Source: Glaciecola siphonariae
GTDB taxonomy: Bacteria; Pseudomonadota; Gammaproteobacteria; Enterobacterales; Alteromonadaceae
DNA length: 64,000 nucleotides
Reading direction: 5' to 3'
Assembly: GCF_042652645.1 (NCBI RefSeq)
Contig: NZ_JBHSGU010000002.1
Coordinates: 682,001-746,000, forward strand
Shown here one piece after another: positions 26,075 through 34,853 of this stretch; position 1 is the first letter of the stretch; each line of letters starts with the position of its first letter. A program made the position numbers and the translations under genes. Below the pieces are notes generated by a model. It did not search any database. It had not been told where the DNA came from and worked only from the letters and a program-made list of their open reading frames with translations.

Positions 26075-26425
26075 TCAACCGAGCTCATCGGGCTTTGTCG
26101 GTGTTTGTTGAGTGGCGGCAACATCTGCATTAGCGCCCTGTTTTGCCGCTTGTTTTTGCCTCTGCAGTAGCTTTTTGCGGTCGTCATCTTGCAGCCACTT
26201 GTTTAAAAATCTAATTTGCCCGTTGCGGTATGCCGCATAGGTGATGCGCAGCGAATTTGACAAAATATCACTGTCCGTCCAATTCGTTTTTTCTACAATT
26301 TCTTTGTAATTCTCCATTGCTTCAGGCGTGATATAGCCTCGCACCATTTTTTTGCCGAGCTGTTTTTGTCGTTCTCTGTAACGCTTTTGCTTTTCAGCAT
26401 TGGCCTGCATTTTTTTGTTTCTCAT
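26075..26425 (-). CDS. Putative ribbon-helix-helix-like protein
   Basis: The 116-residue basic protein has KKMVRGYITPEAMENYKEIVEKTNWTDSDILSNSLRITY in its centre, a short strand followed by two helices as in ribbon-helix-helix repressors such as CopB/RepA2. The N-terminus (KQKRYRERQKQLGKK) is a basic helix, and the tail is Gln/Ala/Thr-rich and likely unstructured. A small DNA-binding regulator is the best reading. It is convergent with the repeat array at the end of the fourth photolyase gene. No target can be named, and the family is not certain. Confidence 0.55.
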   Translation of the reverse strand: MRNKKMQANAEKQKRYRERQKQLGKKMVRGYITPEAMENYKEIVEKTNWTDSDILSNSLRITYAAYRNGQIRFLNKWLQDDDRKKLLQRQKQAAKQGANADVAATQQTPTKPDELG

Positions 26426-26580
26426 GCCTACGACGAACTCTCTGACTTAACCTAGTGCAATTGTAGAGTAAATCTCCTTAGCTGTTGACCCCTAATTGTA
26501 AAAAGCTCAACTACTCTGCTCATAATTTAAACATTTTTGGCACAAAGTAGCGGTTTCTCCCTTCTTTTTTGCATTATTTC

Positions 26581-26596
26581 ACTGTTCAGAGTTGTT
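26581..26596 (+). promoter_or_regulatory. FadR-like operator upstream of fabA
   Basis: ACTGTTCAGAGTTGTT matches 13 of 16 bases of the FadR site I recall in front of E. coli fabA (ACTGATCGGACTTGTT). It lies directly before the FabR-like palindrome, the same order as in E. coli. FadR would activate unsaturated fatty acid synthesis. The match is by eye. Confidence 0.65.
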
Positions 26597-26597
26597 T

Positions 26598-26615
26598 AGC
26601 GTACAAGTGTTCGCT
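26598..26615 (+). promoter_or_regulatory. FabR-like operator upstream of fabA
   Basis: AGCGTACAAGTGTTCGCT is an imperfect palindrome of the FabR type (AGCGTAC...GT-CGCT) known from fabA and fabB promoters of gammaproteobacteria. It sits 34 bases before the fabA start and one base after the FadR-like site. FabR represses fabA when unsaturated acyl chains are plentiful. Confidence 0.8.
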
Positions 26616-26649
26616 AAATTACTCCCTGTTTTCAAAAATAAGAAATAAT

Positions 26650-27168
26650 ATGACTGATAAACAACACCAATTTACTAGAGAAGACTTACTCAAATGCAGT
26701 ACCGGCGAGATGTTTGGTCCTGGCAACAGCCAGCTCCCCGCGCCAAATATGCTGATGATGGACAGAATCAACATGATCACTGAGCAAGGCGGTGAGCACG
26801 GTAAGGGATATATTGAGGCTGAGCTTGATATTCACCCTGACCTTTGGTTTTTTGCGTGTCATTTCCCTGGCGACCCAGTCATGCCGGGCTGCCTTGGCTT
26901 AGACGCCATGTGGCAGCTTGTTGGGTTTTTCTTGGGTTGGTCAGGAGGTCCTGGTAAAGGACGAGCCTTGGGCGTAGGCGAAGTTAAATTTACAGGCCAA
27001 ATACTTCCAACTGCAAAAAAAGTCACCTACCGTATAGATTTTAAACGTGTCATTAAGCGTAAATTATTTATGGGTATGGCAGATGGTTCTGTAGCCGTCG
27101 ATGGTCGCGTCATATATACCGCGAAAGACTTGAAAGTTGGCTTATTTCAGGACACTTCCTCATTTTAA
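26650..27168 (+). CDS. fabA: 3-hydroxydecanoyl-ACP dehydratase/isomerase
   Basis: This 172-residue enzyme dehydrates 3-hydroxydecanoyl-ACP and isomerises trans-2 to cis-3-decenoyl-ACP, the branch point of unsaturated fatty acid synthesis. The catalytic His is in WFFACHFPGDPVMPG and the catalytic Asp in GLDAMWQL. Its length is one more than E. coli FabA. The start is the ATG at 26650; the frame extends further upstream through the regulatory sites, which cannot be coding. FadR-like and FabR-like operators precede it. A 12-bp terminator follows at 27233. Its neighbour on the other strand is rmf, the order known in E. coli and many relatives. Confidence 0.96.
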   Translation: MTDKQHQFTREDLLKCSTGEMFGPGNSQLPAPNMLMMDRINMITEQGGEHGKGYIEAELDIHPDLWFFACHFPGDPVMPGCLGLDAMWQLVGFFLGWSGGPGKGRALGVGEVKFTGQILPTAKKVTYRIDFKRVIKRKLFMGMADGSVAVDGRVIYTAKDLKVGLFQDTSSF

Positions 27169-27232
27169 TGTCATAAGTGTTGAGCAAGCTTGCTATCATG
27201 CGGCTTGTTGTTAATTCGCTTAGACTAAAACC

Positions 27233-27264
27233 AAAACGCCGAGCATATATAAGCTCGGCGTTTT
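27233..27264. terminator. Bidirectional terminator between fabA and rmf
   Basis: A perfect 12-bp stem (AAAACGCCGAGC paired with GCTCGGCGTTTT) encloses an eight-base AT loop. A T-run lies at the end on both strands, so the hairpin can stop fabA transcripts from the left and rmf transcripts from the right. Confidence 0.9.
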
Positions 27265-27288
27265 CGTATTAATTAAGTACTGTAGACC

Positions 27289-27465
27289 TTACCTGGGGTT
27301 AATGCCTAGTTGTCTGTCACCGGTCGCTTCTCGCCACCCGCCTAACCAGTGAGAACGTGCGTCAAATGCTTGAAATGGACAATTTTCCTTCGAGCGTCCT
27401 GCAATGCCTGCTTGATACCCTTTCGAATGCGCTCTGCTTAGCTTATCTCTTTTTTGTCTCTTCAT
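27289..27465 (-). CDS. rmf: Ribosome modulation factor
   Basis: This is a 58-residue basic protein that dimerises 70S ribosomes into inactive 100S particles in stationary phase. The sequence is unmistakable: MKRQKRDKLSRAHSKGYQAG at the start, then AGRSKENCPFQ and SHWLGGWREA, matching E. coli Rmf almost residue for residue in these blocks. It is too short for ordinary ORF lists and was found by translating the strand opposite fabA. An AGAGG site precedes the ATG by about six bases. It shares a bidirectional terminator with fabA. Confidence 0.96.
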   Translation of the reverse strand: MKRQKRDKLSRAHSKGYQAGIAGRSKENCPFQAFDARSHWLGGWREATGDRQLGINPR

Positions 27466-27710
27466 TACTTACCTCTCTTGATTGAAAGAAATGACATCTC
27501 ACGCAAGGTCGATAGTTTTATCGTGATGCGTGTAACAGAAATGTCACATATATAGAGATACGTTAATAAAGCGAATAGTTCAATGCAAAATACCACCAAA
27601 TTTAGGATGAATATTCTAACCTGTTGAAAACTGGCGATTTGATTATTGGACCATTTTCATCTAAAGAAAGCGCTGTTTATTTGCCTAGGTTATTAAAAAA
27701 TTAGGCCAAT
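27466..27710. other. rmf upstream spacer with small relict-like frame
   Basis: About 245 bases separate rmf from the terminator of the DUF3466 gene. A frame of about 33 sense codons without a start (roughly 27605-27703, plus) would read TGDLIIGPFSSKESAVYLPRL, which recalls the end of a SPOR domain. The preceding codons are broken by stops. It may be a relic or chance. The rmf promoter should lie just upstream of 27470. Confidence 0.4.
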
Positions 27711-27737
27711 AAAAAAGGCCACTAATGACGTGGCCTT
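27711..27737 (-). terminator. Intrinsic terminator of the DUF3466 gene
   Basis: On the minus strand an 8-bp stem (AAGGCCAC paired with GTGGCCTT, seven-base loop, 27715-27737) is followed by a T-run (A at 27711-27716 on plus). It lies 22 bases past the stop of the 27759-29408 gene. Confidence 0.85.
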
Positions 27738-27758
27738 CAGGTAATTTACACAAAACTA

Positions 27759-29408
27759 CTAACGGTTTTTGCTAAATCGCTTCCGTCTAAATACAGCAAG
27801 ACCTAAAAGTGCAATAATGATTAGCGTATTAGTACTAGCCCCTTGACGCTCTAAATCAGGGTTTTCTGCATCGGGTACAGAACAATCGGGCGCTTCTTGG
27901 CCGGTCGGAGTGAGCTTAAGTGCCACAACAGCCGTTTCAAAAATTTCATTACCGTCTGCATCTAGCAATGCCTCGCCGCGCACATTCTTTTGACTGCGAA
28001 AAACCGTAGCGTCTGCAACAATCTCATTGCTGTCGTTGATGCTATTAGCCGACACGATGTCGTAGGGAGAGTCGCACGCAATCAAATCGTTAAGATTAAC
28101 AAACTCACCTGACTGCATATCGTACATAAAGGCTGCACGGCGTCTTTGACTCTGCGAGGCCTCGATTTCACCGTCCCCCACCACAATACCGTTATTATTG
28201 ATATCGCGCGGGATAGTAGACGAGCTGACAAAAAAGTCGTCAGGAAACACTAACTCGCCGCTGTTTAAATCGTAAGTGAATAACTTGGCACGGCCCTGAT
28301 TATTAATCGCCTGAATCTGATATCCGGCAACAATGCCAGCATCGTTAATGCCAATCGCGAAGTTTGGCAACATATCGTCATCTTCAATTAATCGCGTGGT
28401 GGTGCCATTTTCATAAACCATGGCCGCAGATACGCCCACGTTATTTCGAAGCACAGTACCACTGCCCACTGCAACACCCGCGTTATTTATGTCTAGAGCG
28501 TCGTTCACAAAGTTACGCGTATCGTCTGCTTCTGGCGTAAAGCTTAAGGGATAGAACTCAGACGATATAACCTCTCCTTGGGCGTCAAGCTGCCAAACGG
28601 TGGCCCGTCTAATAAATTGTTCTTGTACTCTGGTTTTAAGCTCGTACAAACAAATATCTAGTGGGAAGGTGTTTTCTTCTGAATTACAGGTTTCAATACC
28701 GGTGGTAATGGCGTCTCTTACCCCAACAGATGATGCACCTGCAACTTGCAGGTTCTCATTTATTGCATTGGCCTGACTGCGACCTTCCAGTGTGGTGTCT
28801 ATGGGCAGAAGTGGCGTCGTGTTGCCATCAAACTGCACAAAGCCGCGCTGAAAAAAATCTGCAATGACCGCCGTAAACTCATCGCCAGCGTCAGTCACAA
28901 AATCCACGGGTCTAAAGAGCGATGTGCTATTTCCAGCGATATATGCCCCATTTGCAGAGCCTGCTACATTTGAATTTAAGGCAAACGTAAATCCATTGGT
29001 ATTGTCTTGCTCTTGGTCAAACCCAAACACATATTGAGCATCGGTTCCGTCGGTTTGGTATATCACTCTGCTTGCTAACTTTTGACCAAATGTTGAGAAG
29101 CTCACCGCATTATTTCGAAATGCATTAACTACCAGCGTATAATCGCTTGTATTGAAGTTTCCTTGGGCGGCTGCGTCTGGGTCGCTCAACGATGGAAAAT
29201 TAGCCACATCAAACAAACTCATATCAATGGGCGGGTTAAAAGGGTTAGTCAAGGTGGTTAAAATTAAGCCCGAGTTATCAATAGATGAGCCAAATTGATT
29301 GGCCGAAAGACTCGTTACGGGTAATTCCTGCACACTATATGCGGCGGCATTTACAATAGCTGGTGCAGCGCCTAAGGCAACTGCTACCATCAACAAATTC
29401 AATTTCAT
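27759..29408 (-). CDS. DUF3466 protein with HAF-type repeats and C-terminal sorting-like tail
   Basis: This is a 549-residue exported protein. It has a signal peptide at residues 1-21 (cleaving near VNAAA). The body carries several HAF-like repeats of the type I-N-x-x-G-x-x-x-G: INNAGVAVGSG, INDAGIVAGYQ, INNNGIVVGDG, INDSNEIVADA, INENLQVAGAS. The C-terminus has the tripartite form of a cell-surface sorting signal: a short Gly/Ser-type motif (GASTN), a hydrophobic segment (LIIIALLGLAVF) and a basic RRKR tail. This resembles GlyGly-CTERM/rhombosortase substrates, although the Gly-Gly is imperfect. DUF3466 genes commonly sit next to rmf and uup in Alteromonadales and Vibrio. Its function is unknown. 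Confidence 0.75.
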   Translation of the reverse strand: MKLNLLMVAVALGAAPAIVNAAAYSVQELPVTSLSANQFGSSIDNSGLILTTLTNPFNPPIDMSLFDVANFPSLSDPDAAAQGNFNTSDYTLVVNAFRNNAVSFSTFGQKLASRVIYQTDGTDAQYVFGFDQEQDNTNGFTFALNSNVAGSANGAYIAGNSTSLFRPVDFVTDAGDEFTAVIADFFQRGFVQFDGNTTPLLPIDTTLEGRSQANAINENLQVAGASSVGVRDAITTGIETCNSEENTFPLDICLYELKTRVQEQFIRRATVWQLDAQGEVISSEFYPLSFTPEADDTRNFVNDALDINNAGVAVGSGTVLRNNVGVSAAMVYENGTTTRLIEDDDMLPNFAIGINDAGIVAGYQIQAINNQGRAKLFTYDLNSGELVFPDDFFVSSSTIPRDINNNGIVVGDGEIEASQSQRRRAAFMYDMQSGEFVNLNDLIACDSPYDIVSANSINDSNEIVADATVFRSQKNVRGEALLDADGNEIFETAVVALKLTPTGQEAPDCSVPDAENPDLERQGASTNTLIIIALLGLAVFRRKRFSKNR

Positions 29409-29422
29409 TAAAGGTCCTGTTA

Positions 29423-31384
29423 CTACTCGTTATTTTTTAATTCTTCTAATGCTTCCCAACGCTCAAAGGCATTTTCTAGCGCGGTCTCATGCTTTTGCAA
29501 CTCATCTAATACTGGCTGCGTTTTTTCTGAAGGCTGTAAGAAAAAATCCGCTTCATTTATGCGCGCCTGAACGGCCTCAATATCAGATTCAAGCCTCTCT
29601 ATCTGTTTAGGCAACTGCTCTAACTCGCGTCTATCATTGTATGATAGCTTGTTCGCCTTTTTTTGAGTAGCGCTGTTGTCTCTTTTTACCGCATCTGGGG
29701 CCGGCTCATGCTTTGCCTGTGTGCTGACTGAGCTAGCTGGCGCGGACTGCTTTTTTGCTTTTGCACTACTGGCATGTTGAGCGTCTTGCTGCGCATACCA
29801 TGCAAGGGTATCAGAATAACCGCCAACGAACTGATTTATGTTGCCAGCGCCCTCAAATACTAGGCTCGATGTTACCACATTATCAATAAATTCACGGTCG
29901 TGACTCACTAAAAGCACCGTACCTTGATACTCAACTAACAGTGACTCCAGCAATTCCAGCGTTTCGACATCAAGGTCGTTAGTTGGTTCATCCAAAATCA
30001 GGAGGTTGCTCGGTTTTAACATTAGTTTCGCGAGCATAAGACGATTTTTTTCACCGCCTGATAATGTCGACACTGGCGCATTCACACGCTCGGGGCTGAA
30101 CAAATAGTCTTGCAGGTAGCTTATAACGTGACGCGGATTGCCGTTTACCATAACTTCACGCTTGCCGTCTGCAATTACGTCTATCAGCGGCTTGTCGAGC
30201 TCTAATTGACTTCTATGCTGGTCAAAATACGCAACTTCTAGGTTTACGCCTCGCATCACCTCACCGACATCTGGCTCAAGCTCTCCTAATAAAAGCTTGA
30301 TTAGCGATGACTTTCCGCATCCGTTTGGACCAATCAAGGCCAGCTTGTCGCCACGATTAATCAACAAATTGAAATCTTTGAGAATAAGCTGCTGTTCATA
30401 TGCAAAGCTTACATTCGTCAATTCAAATACGCGCTTACCAGAACGCTGCCCCTCACCGCCTGTAATAACGGCGCTGCCCAATACTTTGCGCCTCGCTTGA
30501 TATTCCTCTCGTAGCGCTTTCAATGCGCGCACTCGGCCTTCATTGCGCGTGCGTCTGGCCTTAATACCTTGACGAATCCATACTTCTTCTTTGGCGAGCT
30601 TTTTATCAAATTCTTTTTGGTGGGTCGCTTCCACCTCTAAGTCATGCGCTTTTTGTTCTAGATACTTATCGTAGTTTACCGGATATGAGGTCACCTGCCC
30701 TCGGTCAATATCTACAATTCGCGTGGCTAAATTTCTAATAAAACTTCTGTCGTGACTAATAAATACCAAACTGCCCGAAAAAGCCATTAAGGTCTTTTCA
30801 AGCCACTTCACCATTTCAATATCAAGATGGTTAGTGGGCTCATCGAGTAAAAGCACGTCAGGCTGGCTCACCAAGGCTCTCGCAAGGGCGGCCTTTCTGC
30901 GCCAACCACCCGACAGGTCGCTTAATAATTTATCTGCAGTTAGGTTTAGCTGCGTTAACACATTTTCAATGCGCTGTTCTAACTGCCATGCGTTGTTTGC
31001 ATCTAGTTGCTCTTGCAGCGCCTGCAGCTTATTCATGGCTTGTTCACTGTGATCAGTAGCAATTAAGTTAGCCTGCTCGTGATAGGCTTTGATAAGTGCA
31101 GCACTTTGACCTAAGCCTTCTGCAACATAGTCAAAAATTCGGGTTTCTGTGTTAGCGGGCGGGTCTTGCGGTAGTCGAGATATGACCGTTTCACCCGCAA
31201 CGACACGCTGACCATCATCGAGCTTCAACTCCCCGCTTATCACCTGCAGGAGCGTAGATTTGCCGCTGCCGTTGCGTCCGAGTATGCATACGCGTTCTTG
31301 GCTTTGGATATTTAGATCAGCACTGTCAATCAGCGCAGGCTGACCAAATAAAATAGAGGCATTTTTTAACTGTACAAGATTCAT
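29423..31384 (-). CDS. uup: ABC-F ATPase Uup
   Basis: This 653-residue protein has two ATP-binding cassettes and no membrane domain. The Walker A motifs are GRNGSGKST near residue 36 and GPNGCGKSS near 348. The signature motifs are LSGGWRRK and LSGGEKNR, and the Walker B motifs end DEPTNHLD and DEPTNDLD. A coiled C-terminal domain (residues about 575-650) follows a Ser/Ala/Lys linker, as in Uup. ABC-F proteins act on the ribosome; Uup also influences transposon excision and Holliday-junction processing in E. coli. It is the last gene of a tightly overlapping string, with its ATG overlapping the glutaredoxin stop. Confidence 0.93.
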   Translation of the reverse strand: MNLVQLKNASILFGQPALIDSADLNIQSQERVCILGRNGSGKSTLLQVISGELKLDDGQRVVAGETVISRLPQDPPANTETRIFDYVAEGLGQSAALIKAYHEQANLIATDHSEQAMNKLQALQEQLDANNAWQLEQRIENVLTQLNLTADKLLSDLSGGWRRKAALARALVSQPDVLLLDEPTNHLDIEMVKWLEKTLMAFSGSLVFISHDRSFIRNLATRIVDIDRGQVTSYPVNYDKYLEQKAHDLEVEATHQKEFDKKLAKEEVWIRQGIKARRTRNEGRVRALKALREEYQARRKVLGSAVITGGEGQRSGKRVFELTNVSFAYEQQLILKDFNLLINRGDKLALIGPNGCGKSSLIKLLLGELEPDVGEVMRGVNLEVAYFDQHRSQLELDKPLIDVIADGKREVMVNGNPRHVISYLQDYLFSPERVNAPVSTLSGGEKNRLMLAKLMLKPSNLLILDEPTNDLDVETLELLESLLVEYQGTVLLVSHDREFIDNVVTSSLVFEGAGNINQFVGGYSDTLAWYAQQDAQHASSAKAKKQSAPASSVSTQAKHEPAPDAVKRDNSATQKKANKLSYNDRRELEQLPKQIERLESDIEAVQARINEADFFLQPSEKTQPVLDELQKHETALENAFERWEALEELKNNE

Positions 31385-31632
31385 GCTAAGAACTGTTCCA
31401 ACATATCAATATCAAAGGGCCATCCTAGCTCGGCGCCGGTATCTGAGCGTTTGAGAACCGGAATACGAAGAGCATAAAGATGATACAAGTCGGAGTGGTC
31501 ACGAATATTCACTTTGTGTAACACTGTGTTTTTAGGCGACAACTGCTCATAAACGGCTTGTGCATGCTCACAAAGCTCACAGTGCGGCCCAGTATATAAA
31601 GTGAGTGACAAGCCTGTTGACGACTTGCTCAT
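31381..31632 (-). CDS. Glutaredoxin-family protein (DUF836-like)
   Basis: The product is 83 residues from the ATG at 31632. The thioredoxin-fold CxxC is in GPHCELCEHA near residue 20, and IPVL with the cis-Pro is near residue 56. It is a short glutaredoxin-like domain of the DUF836 type, predicted to be cytoplasmic. It overlaps rlmL on one side and uup on the other by four bases each, so all three are co-translated. Redox role only; no substrate known. Confidence 0.85.
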   Translation of the reverse strand: MSKSSTGLSLTLYTGPHCELCEHAQAVYEQLSPKNTVLHKVNIRDHSDLYHLYALRIPVLKRSDTGAELGWPFDIDMLEQFLA

Positions 31633-33746
31633 AGCCGAGAAATCTCCCAACAATGGTGTATTTTAGGGTTGCGAATAAAGTCTTCTGGTAAGGTTTTATG
31701 GCCAATGTTGACTGCTTTTACGCCCAAGGCCTCAATAGCCTCTTGGTCGAGACTAAACTTACGTAGGTTATTACTAAAATAAATGAAGCCGTCAGGCTGC
31801 AAACACGCTAGCGCATTTTTGATTAAACCCACGTGGTCGCGCTGTACATCCCACGTACCATCCATCCGTTTTGAATTAGAAAAAGACGGCGGGTCAATAA
31901 ATATGGCATCAAACTTTGGTAGATGCGTTTGTGCACGACCATTGAGCCACTCTAGGCAATCAGCTTGTTCAAACACATGATTTCCCTGAATGCCATTGAG
32001 TTCAAAATTATCTTTAGCCCAATTAATGTATGTCCGTGACATATCCACGCTTGTTACCGACTTTGCGCCGTGCAGCGCGGCATGCACCGATACGCTGCCG
32101 GTATAACAGAATAAATTTAATACGTGCTTTTGTTTGGCTTTGGCTGCAAACATTTGGCGGGTAGTTCGATGGTCTAAAAATAGGCCAACGTCTAAATAAT
32201 CTGCTGGGTTAATATAAAATTTTGCGCCGTATTCAGTCACTGTGACGCGTTTGCCGCTGTTACTGTGTTTTTGATACTGGCTGCTACCACTTTGTTTGAC
32301 GCGTTGTTTTACTACCACTTGCTGAGTTGGGCACTTCAATATAGTAGGAATACGAAGCAAAGCCTGTTGTAAACGTTCTTTGGCAACCGCCTCTGGCAAA
32401 CTTTTAGGCGCCGCATACTCTTGCACAATTACCCAAGCGCCATACACATCAATAGCAAAGTTATAATGCGGTAAATCTGCATCATAAATTCGGTAGGCCT
32501 CTATGTTTTCTCGCTTGAGCCACTTTTGCAGACGCTTTTGATTTTTTACAAGCCTATTGGCAAATTCCTCTGCAGGTAGGGTCCCTACTGCATCGAAACT
32601 GGCCAGATTATCTTCGTTGAGCTCATAGTTAGCCAATACACATTCTAGCTTTCCATTGTTCATCGCATAACGTTTGTGCGCGCGCAGTTTAATGGCCTTG
32701 AGCAACTGCTGGTCTGACGACAATAAAGATACTCGCCAGTTAGCAAAATGCGTTTTGAGGTGTTTTCCAAATGCATCAAACAGTGGCAATAAGCCCACAT
32801 ATTCACCCAAACGCTCGCCATATGGAGGGTTACTCACAATATAGCCTTTATCTTCTTTTACCTGTGCTTGACGAGCATCACATTGTTTAAATTCAATGTA
32901 GGCAGACATCCCTGAGGCTTGTGCATTTTCTCGCGCCATATCGAGCACGGGCGTACTGATATCAAAGGCGTATATTTTTGCCGCGGGTTCATCAATCGCC
33001 TCGACTGCACGAGCCTTAACCTGTTGCCAAAGCGCCTTATCGTGTCCCAAGAAATGCTCAAAACCCCAGTGAAAACGGTGTAAATTTGGGGGTGTATTAC
33101 TGGCAATCAGTGCCGCTTCAATGGCAATGGTGCCAGAGCCGCACATGGGATCAAGTAAACATAAGTCAGTATTATCTGCCCATCCACTGCGCATTAGCAC
33201 TGCTGCCGCAACCTGTTCTTTTAACGGTGCTTCACCGCTTGCCTCTCGATAGCCTCGCTGATGCAGGCTCGTGCCCGAAAAATCTATGCAAATATCAAGT
33301 TTTTCGCGTCTAAGACGCCCATGAATTTGCACGTCAGGGTCTTGTCTTGATACGTCTGGTCTGCGTCCGGTTAGCTCGACAAATTGATCAACCACCGCAT
33401 CTTTAATTTTAAGTCCGCCAAACTGTGTGTTGCGAATTTCACGGTTTACCCCATTAAATCTAACGGCAAAGGCCGAATTAACGTCAAATTGTTCTGGCCA
33501 TTTAACTGATTGGGTAAGCGTGTAGATATCTTCTGCATCTTTGACCGTGCCGCTAGCGAGCACCAGAAGCACGCGGTTAGCCAATCGCGTATGCAAATTT
33601 AGCGTGTAAAGCTCTTCTAAGGTAACCGTTAAACGGCACTGCCCAGGCGTGAGCGCAATGGCTCTCTCTTCACCCAGTATTTTCTGTATTTCGAGCTTGA
33701 GTAACTCATCTAGCCCTTTGGCTGCGATTAACAAACATTCAAGCAT
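31629..33746 (-). CDS. rlmL: 23S rRNA methyltransferase RlmKL
   Basis: This is a 705-residue fused enzyme (E. coli RlmKL is 702) that makes m2G2445 and m7G2069 in 23S rRNA. A THUMP domain opens the protein (about residues 40-155). The first Rossmann methyltransferase (RlmL part) has LDPMCGSGTIAIEAAL and the catalytic NPPYGERLG. The second (RlmK part) has NLFCYTGSVSVHAAL and FIDPPSFSNSKRM. It overlaps pyrD by eight bases at the 5' end and the glutaredoxin gene by four at the 3' end. Confidence 0.95.
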   Translation of the reverse strand: MLECLLIAAKGLDELLKLEIQKILGEERAIALTPGQCRLTVTLEELYTLNLHTRLANRVLLVLASGTVKDAEDIYTLTQSVKWPEQFDVNSAFAVRFNGVNREIRNTQFGGLKIKDAVVDQFVELTGRRPDVSRQDPDVQIHGRLRREKLDICIDFSGTSLHQRGYREASGEAPLKEQVAAAVLMRSGWADNTDLCLLDPMCGSGTIAIEAALIASNTPPNLHRFHWGFEHFLGHDKALWQQVKARAVEAIDEPAAKIYAFDISTPVLDMARENAQASGMSAYIEFKQCDARQAQVKEDKGYIVSNPPYGERLGEYVGLLPLFDAFGKHLKTHFANWRVSLLSSDQQLLKAIKLRAHKRYAMNNGKLECVLANYELNEDNLASFDAVGTLPAEEFANRLVKNQKRLQKWLKRENIEAYRIYDADLPHYNFAIDVYGAWVIVQEYAAPKSLPEAVAKERLQQALLRIPTILKCPTQQVVVKQRVKQSGSSQYQKHSNSGKRVTVTEYGAKFYINPADYLDVGLFLDHRTTRQMFAAKAKQKHVLNLFCYTGSVSVHAALHGAKSVTSVDMSRTYINWAKDNFELNGIQGNHVFEQADCLEWLNGRAQTHLPKFDAIFIDPPSFSNSKRMDGTWDVQRDHVGLIKNALACLQPDGFIYFSNNLRKFSLDQEAIEALGVKAVNIGHKTLPEDFIRNPKIHHCWEISRL

Positions 33747-34743
33747 TCACGAGTGCCTTAATAAGTGGAGGGCCTTGATAAATAAAAGACGAATAAACTT
33801 GGAGTAAACTAGCGCCCGCATCATACCGCGCTTTAGCATCGTCCGCACTGCTTATACCGCCAACGCCAACAATTGGTAATTTTCCATCAAGGGCGGTATG
33901 CAGCGCTTTGGTCACACTTTCGCTTTTTTGGCACAGCACTTTACCACTGAGTCCGCCCATCTCGTTGGCGTGAATATGTCCGGCAACGCTATCGCGTGCT
34001 AGAGTAGTGTTTGTTGCTATTACTCCATCCATACCGCTTTCAATAAGCGTTTGCGCTATTTGCTCAATAGCAGCTTGATCTAGGTCGGGCGCGATTTTTA
34101 CAAGCAAAGGTACGTGCTTACCATTTGCCACCTTCAGAGCCTCAGTTTCGGCTCTAAGACCACCTAAGAGTTGTTTTAAAGAGTCGCCGTATTGTAAATT
34201 GCGCAGGCCTGGCGTATTTGGAGATGATATATTAATCGTCACGTATGAAGCGTGCTCATGGACCTTTTTGAGGCAGCTTATATAGTCAGACAGCGCATTT
34301 TCTTCTGGCGTTTGCTTATTTTTGCCAATGTTTATGCCCAACACACCCTTATAGTTAGCGCGTTTGACCTGCTCAACTAAATAATCAACGCCTTTGTTGT
34401 TAAACCCCATGCGGTTTATAATGGCTTGATGCTCAGGTAGGCGAAACAAACGAGGCTTATCGTTACCCGCTTGCGCTAGCGGCGTGACGGTGCCGACCTC
34501 TACAAAACCAAATCCCATCGCCTCAAATGCGTCAATACATTCACCATTTTTGTCGAGCCCTGCAGCCAGACCAATTGGGTTTTTAAATTCTAAACCAAAG
34601 CAAGTAACGGGTTTAGGCGGTAAGTTCTGTGAATACAGTGCATTGAGCAAATTTCCACCTGAACGTTTTAAAAATCCTATTGAAACGTCATGACTCCATT
34701 CAGGGTCGCATGAGAGCAGTAGCTTTTGAATAATCGCGTACAC
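33739..34743 (-). CDS. pyrD: Dihydroorotate dehydrogenase, class 2
   Basis: This is a 334-residue FMN enzyme of pyrimidine synthesis that oxidises dihydroorotate with quinone as acceptor. The N-terminal helix (YAIIQKLLLSCDPEWSHDVS) is the membrane and quinone-tunnel part typical of class 2. The active-site base is Ser in NISSPNTPGLRNLQ, the class 2 marker. NRMGFNNKG and GVGGISS mark the FMN site. Length matches E. coli PyrD (336). It is the first gene of the pyrD-rlmL-glutaredoxin-uup string; the gdhB terminator lies just upstream. Confidence 0.96.
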   Translation of the reverse strand: MYAIIQKLLLSCDPEWSHDVSIGFLKRSGGNLLNALYSQNLPPKPVTCFGLEFKNPIGLAAGLDKNGECIDAFEAMGFGFVEVGTVTPLAQAGNDKPRLFRLPEHQAIINRMGFNNKGVDYLVEQVKRANYKGVLGINIGKNKQTPEENALSDYISCLKKVHEHASYVTINISSPNTPGLRNLQYGDSLKQLLGGLRAETEALKVANGKHVPLLVKIAPDLDQAAIEQIAQTLIESGMDGVIATNTTLARDSVAGHIHANEMGGLSGKVLCQKSESVTKALHTALDGKLPIVGVGGISSADDAKARYDAGASLLQVYSSFIYQGPPLIKALVNA

Positions 34744-34802
34744 GGGTTTCCTTGCTTAGTCCAGATGCGCAGCGCGTTAAATAAAGCGTGACGCGCACAT
34801 AT

Positions 34803-34828
34803 AAAAACACCCTGCTAGCAGGGTGTTT
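34803..34828 (-). terminator. Intrinsic terminator of gdhB
   Basis: An 11-bp perfect stem (AAACACCCTGC with GCAGGGTGTTT, two-base centre, 34805-34828) lies 26 bases beyond the gdhB stop. T residues follow on the minus strand (34803-34807). Confidence 0.85.
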
Positions 34829-34853
34829 ACGTTAAACCTCTAATGCCGATAGT

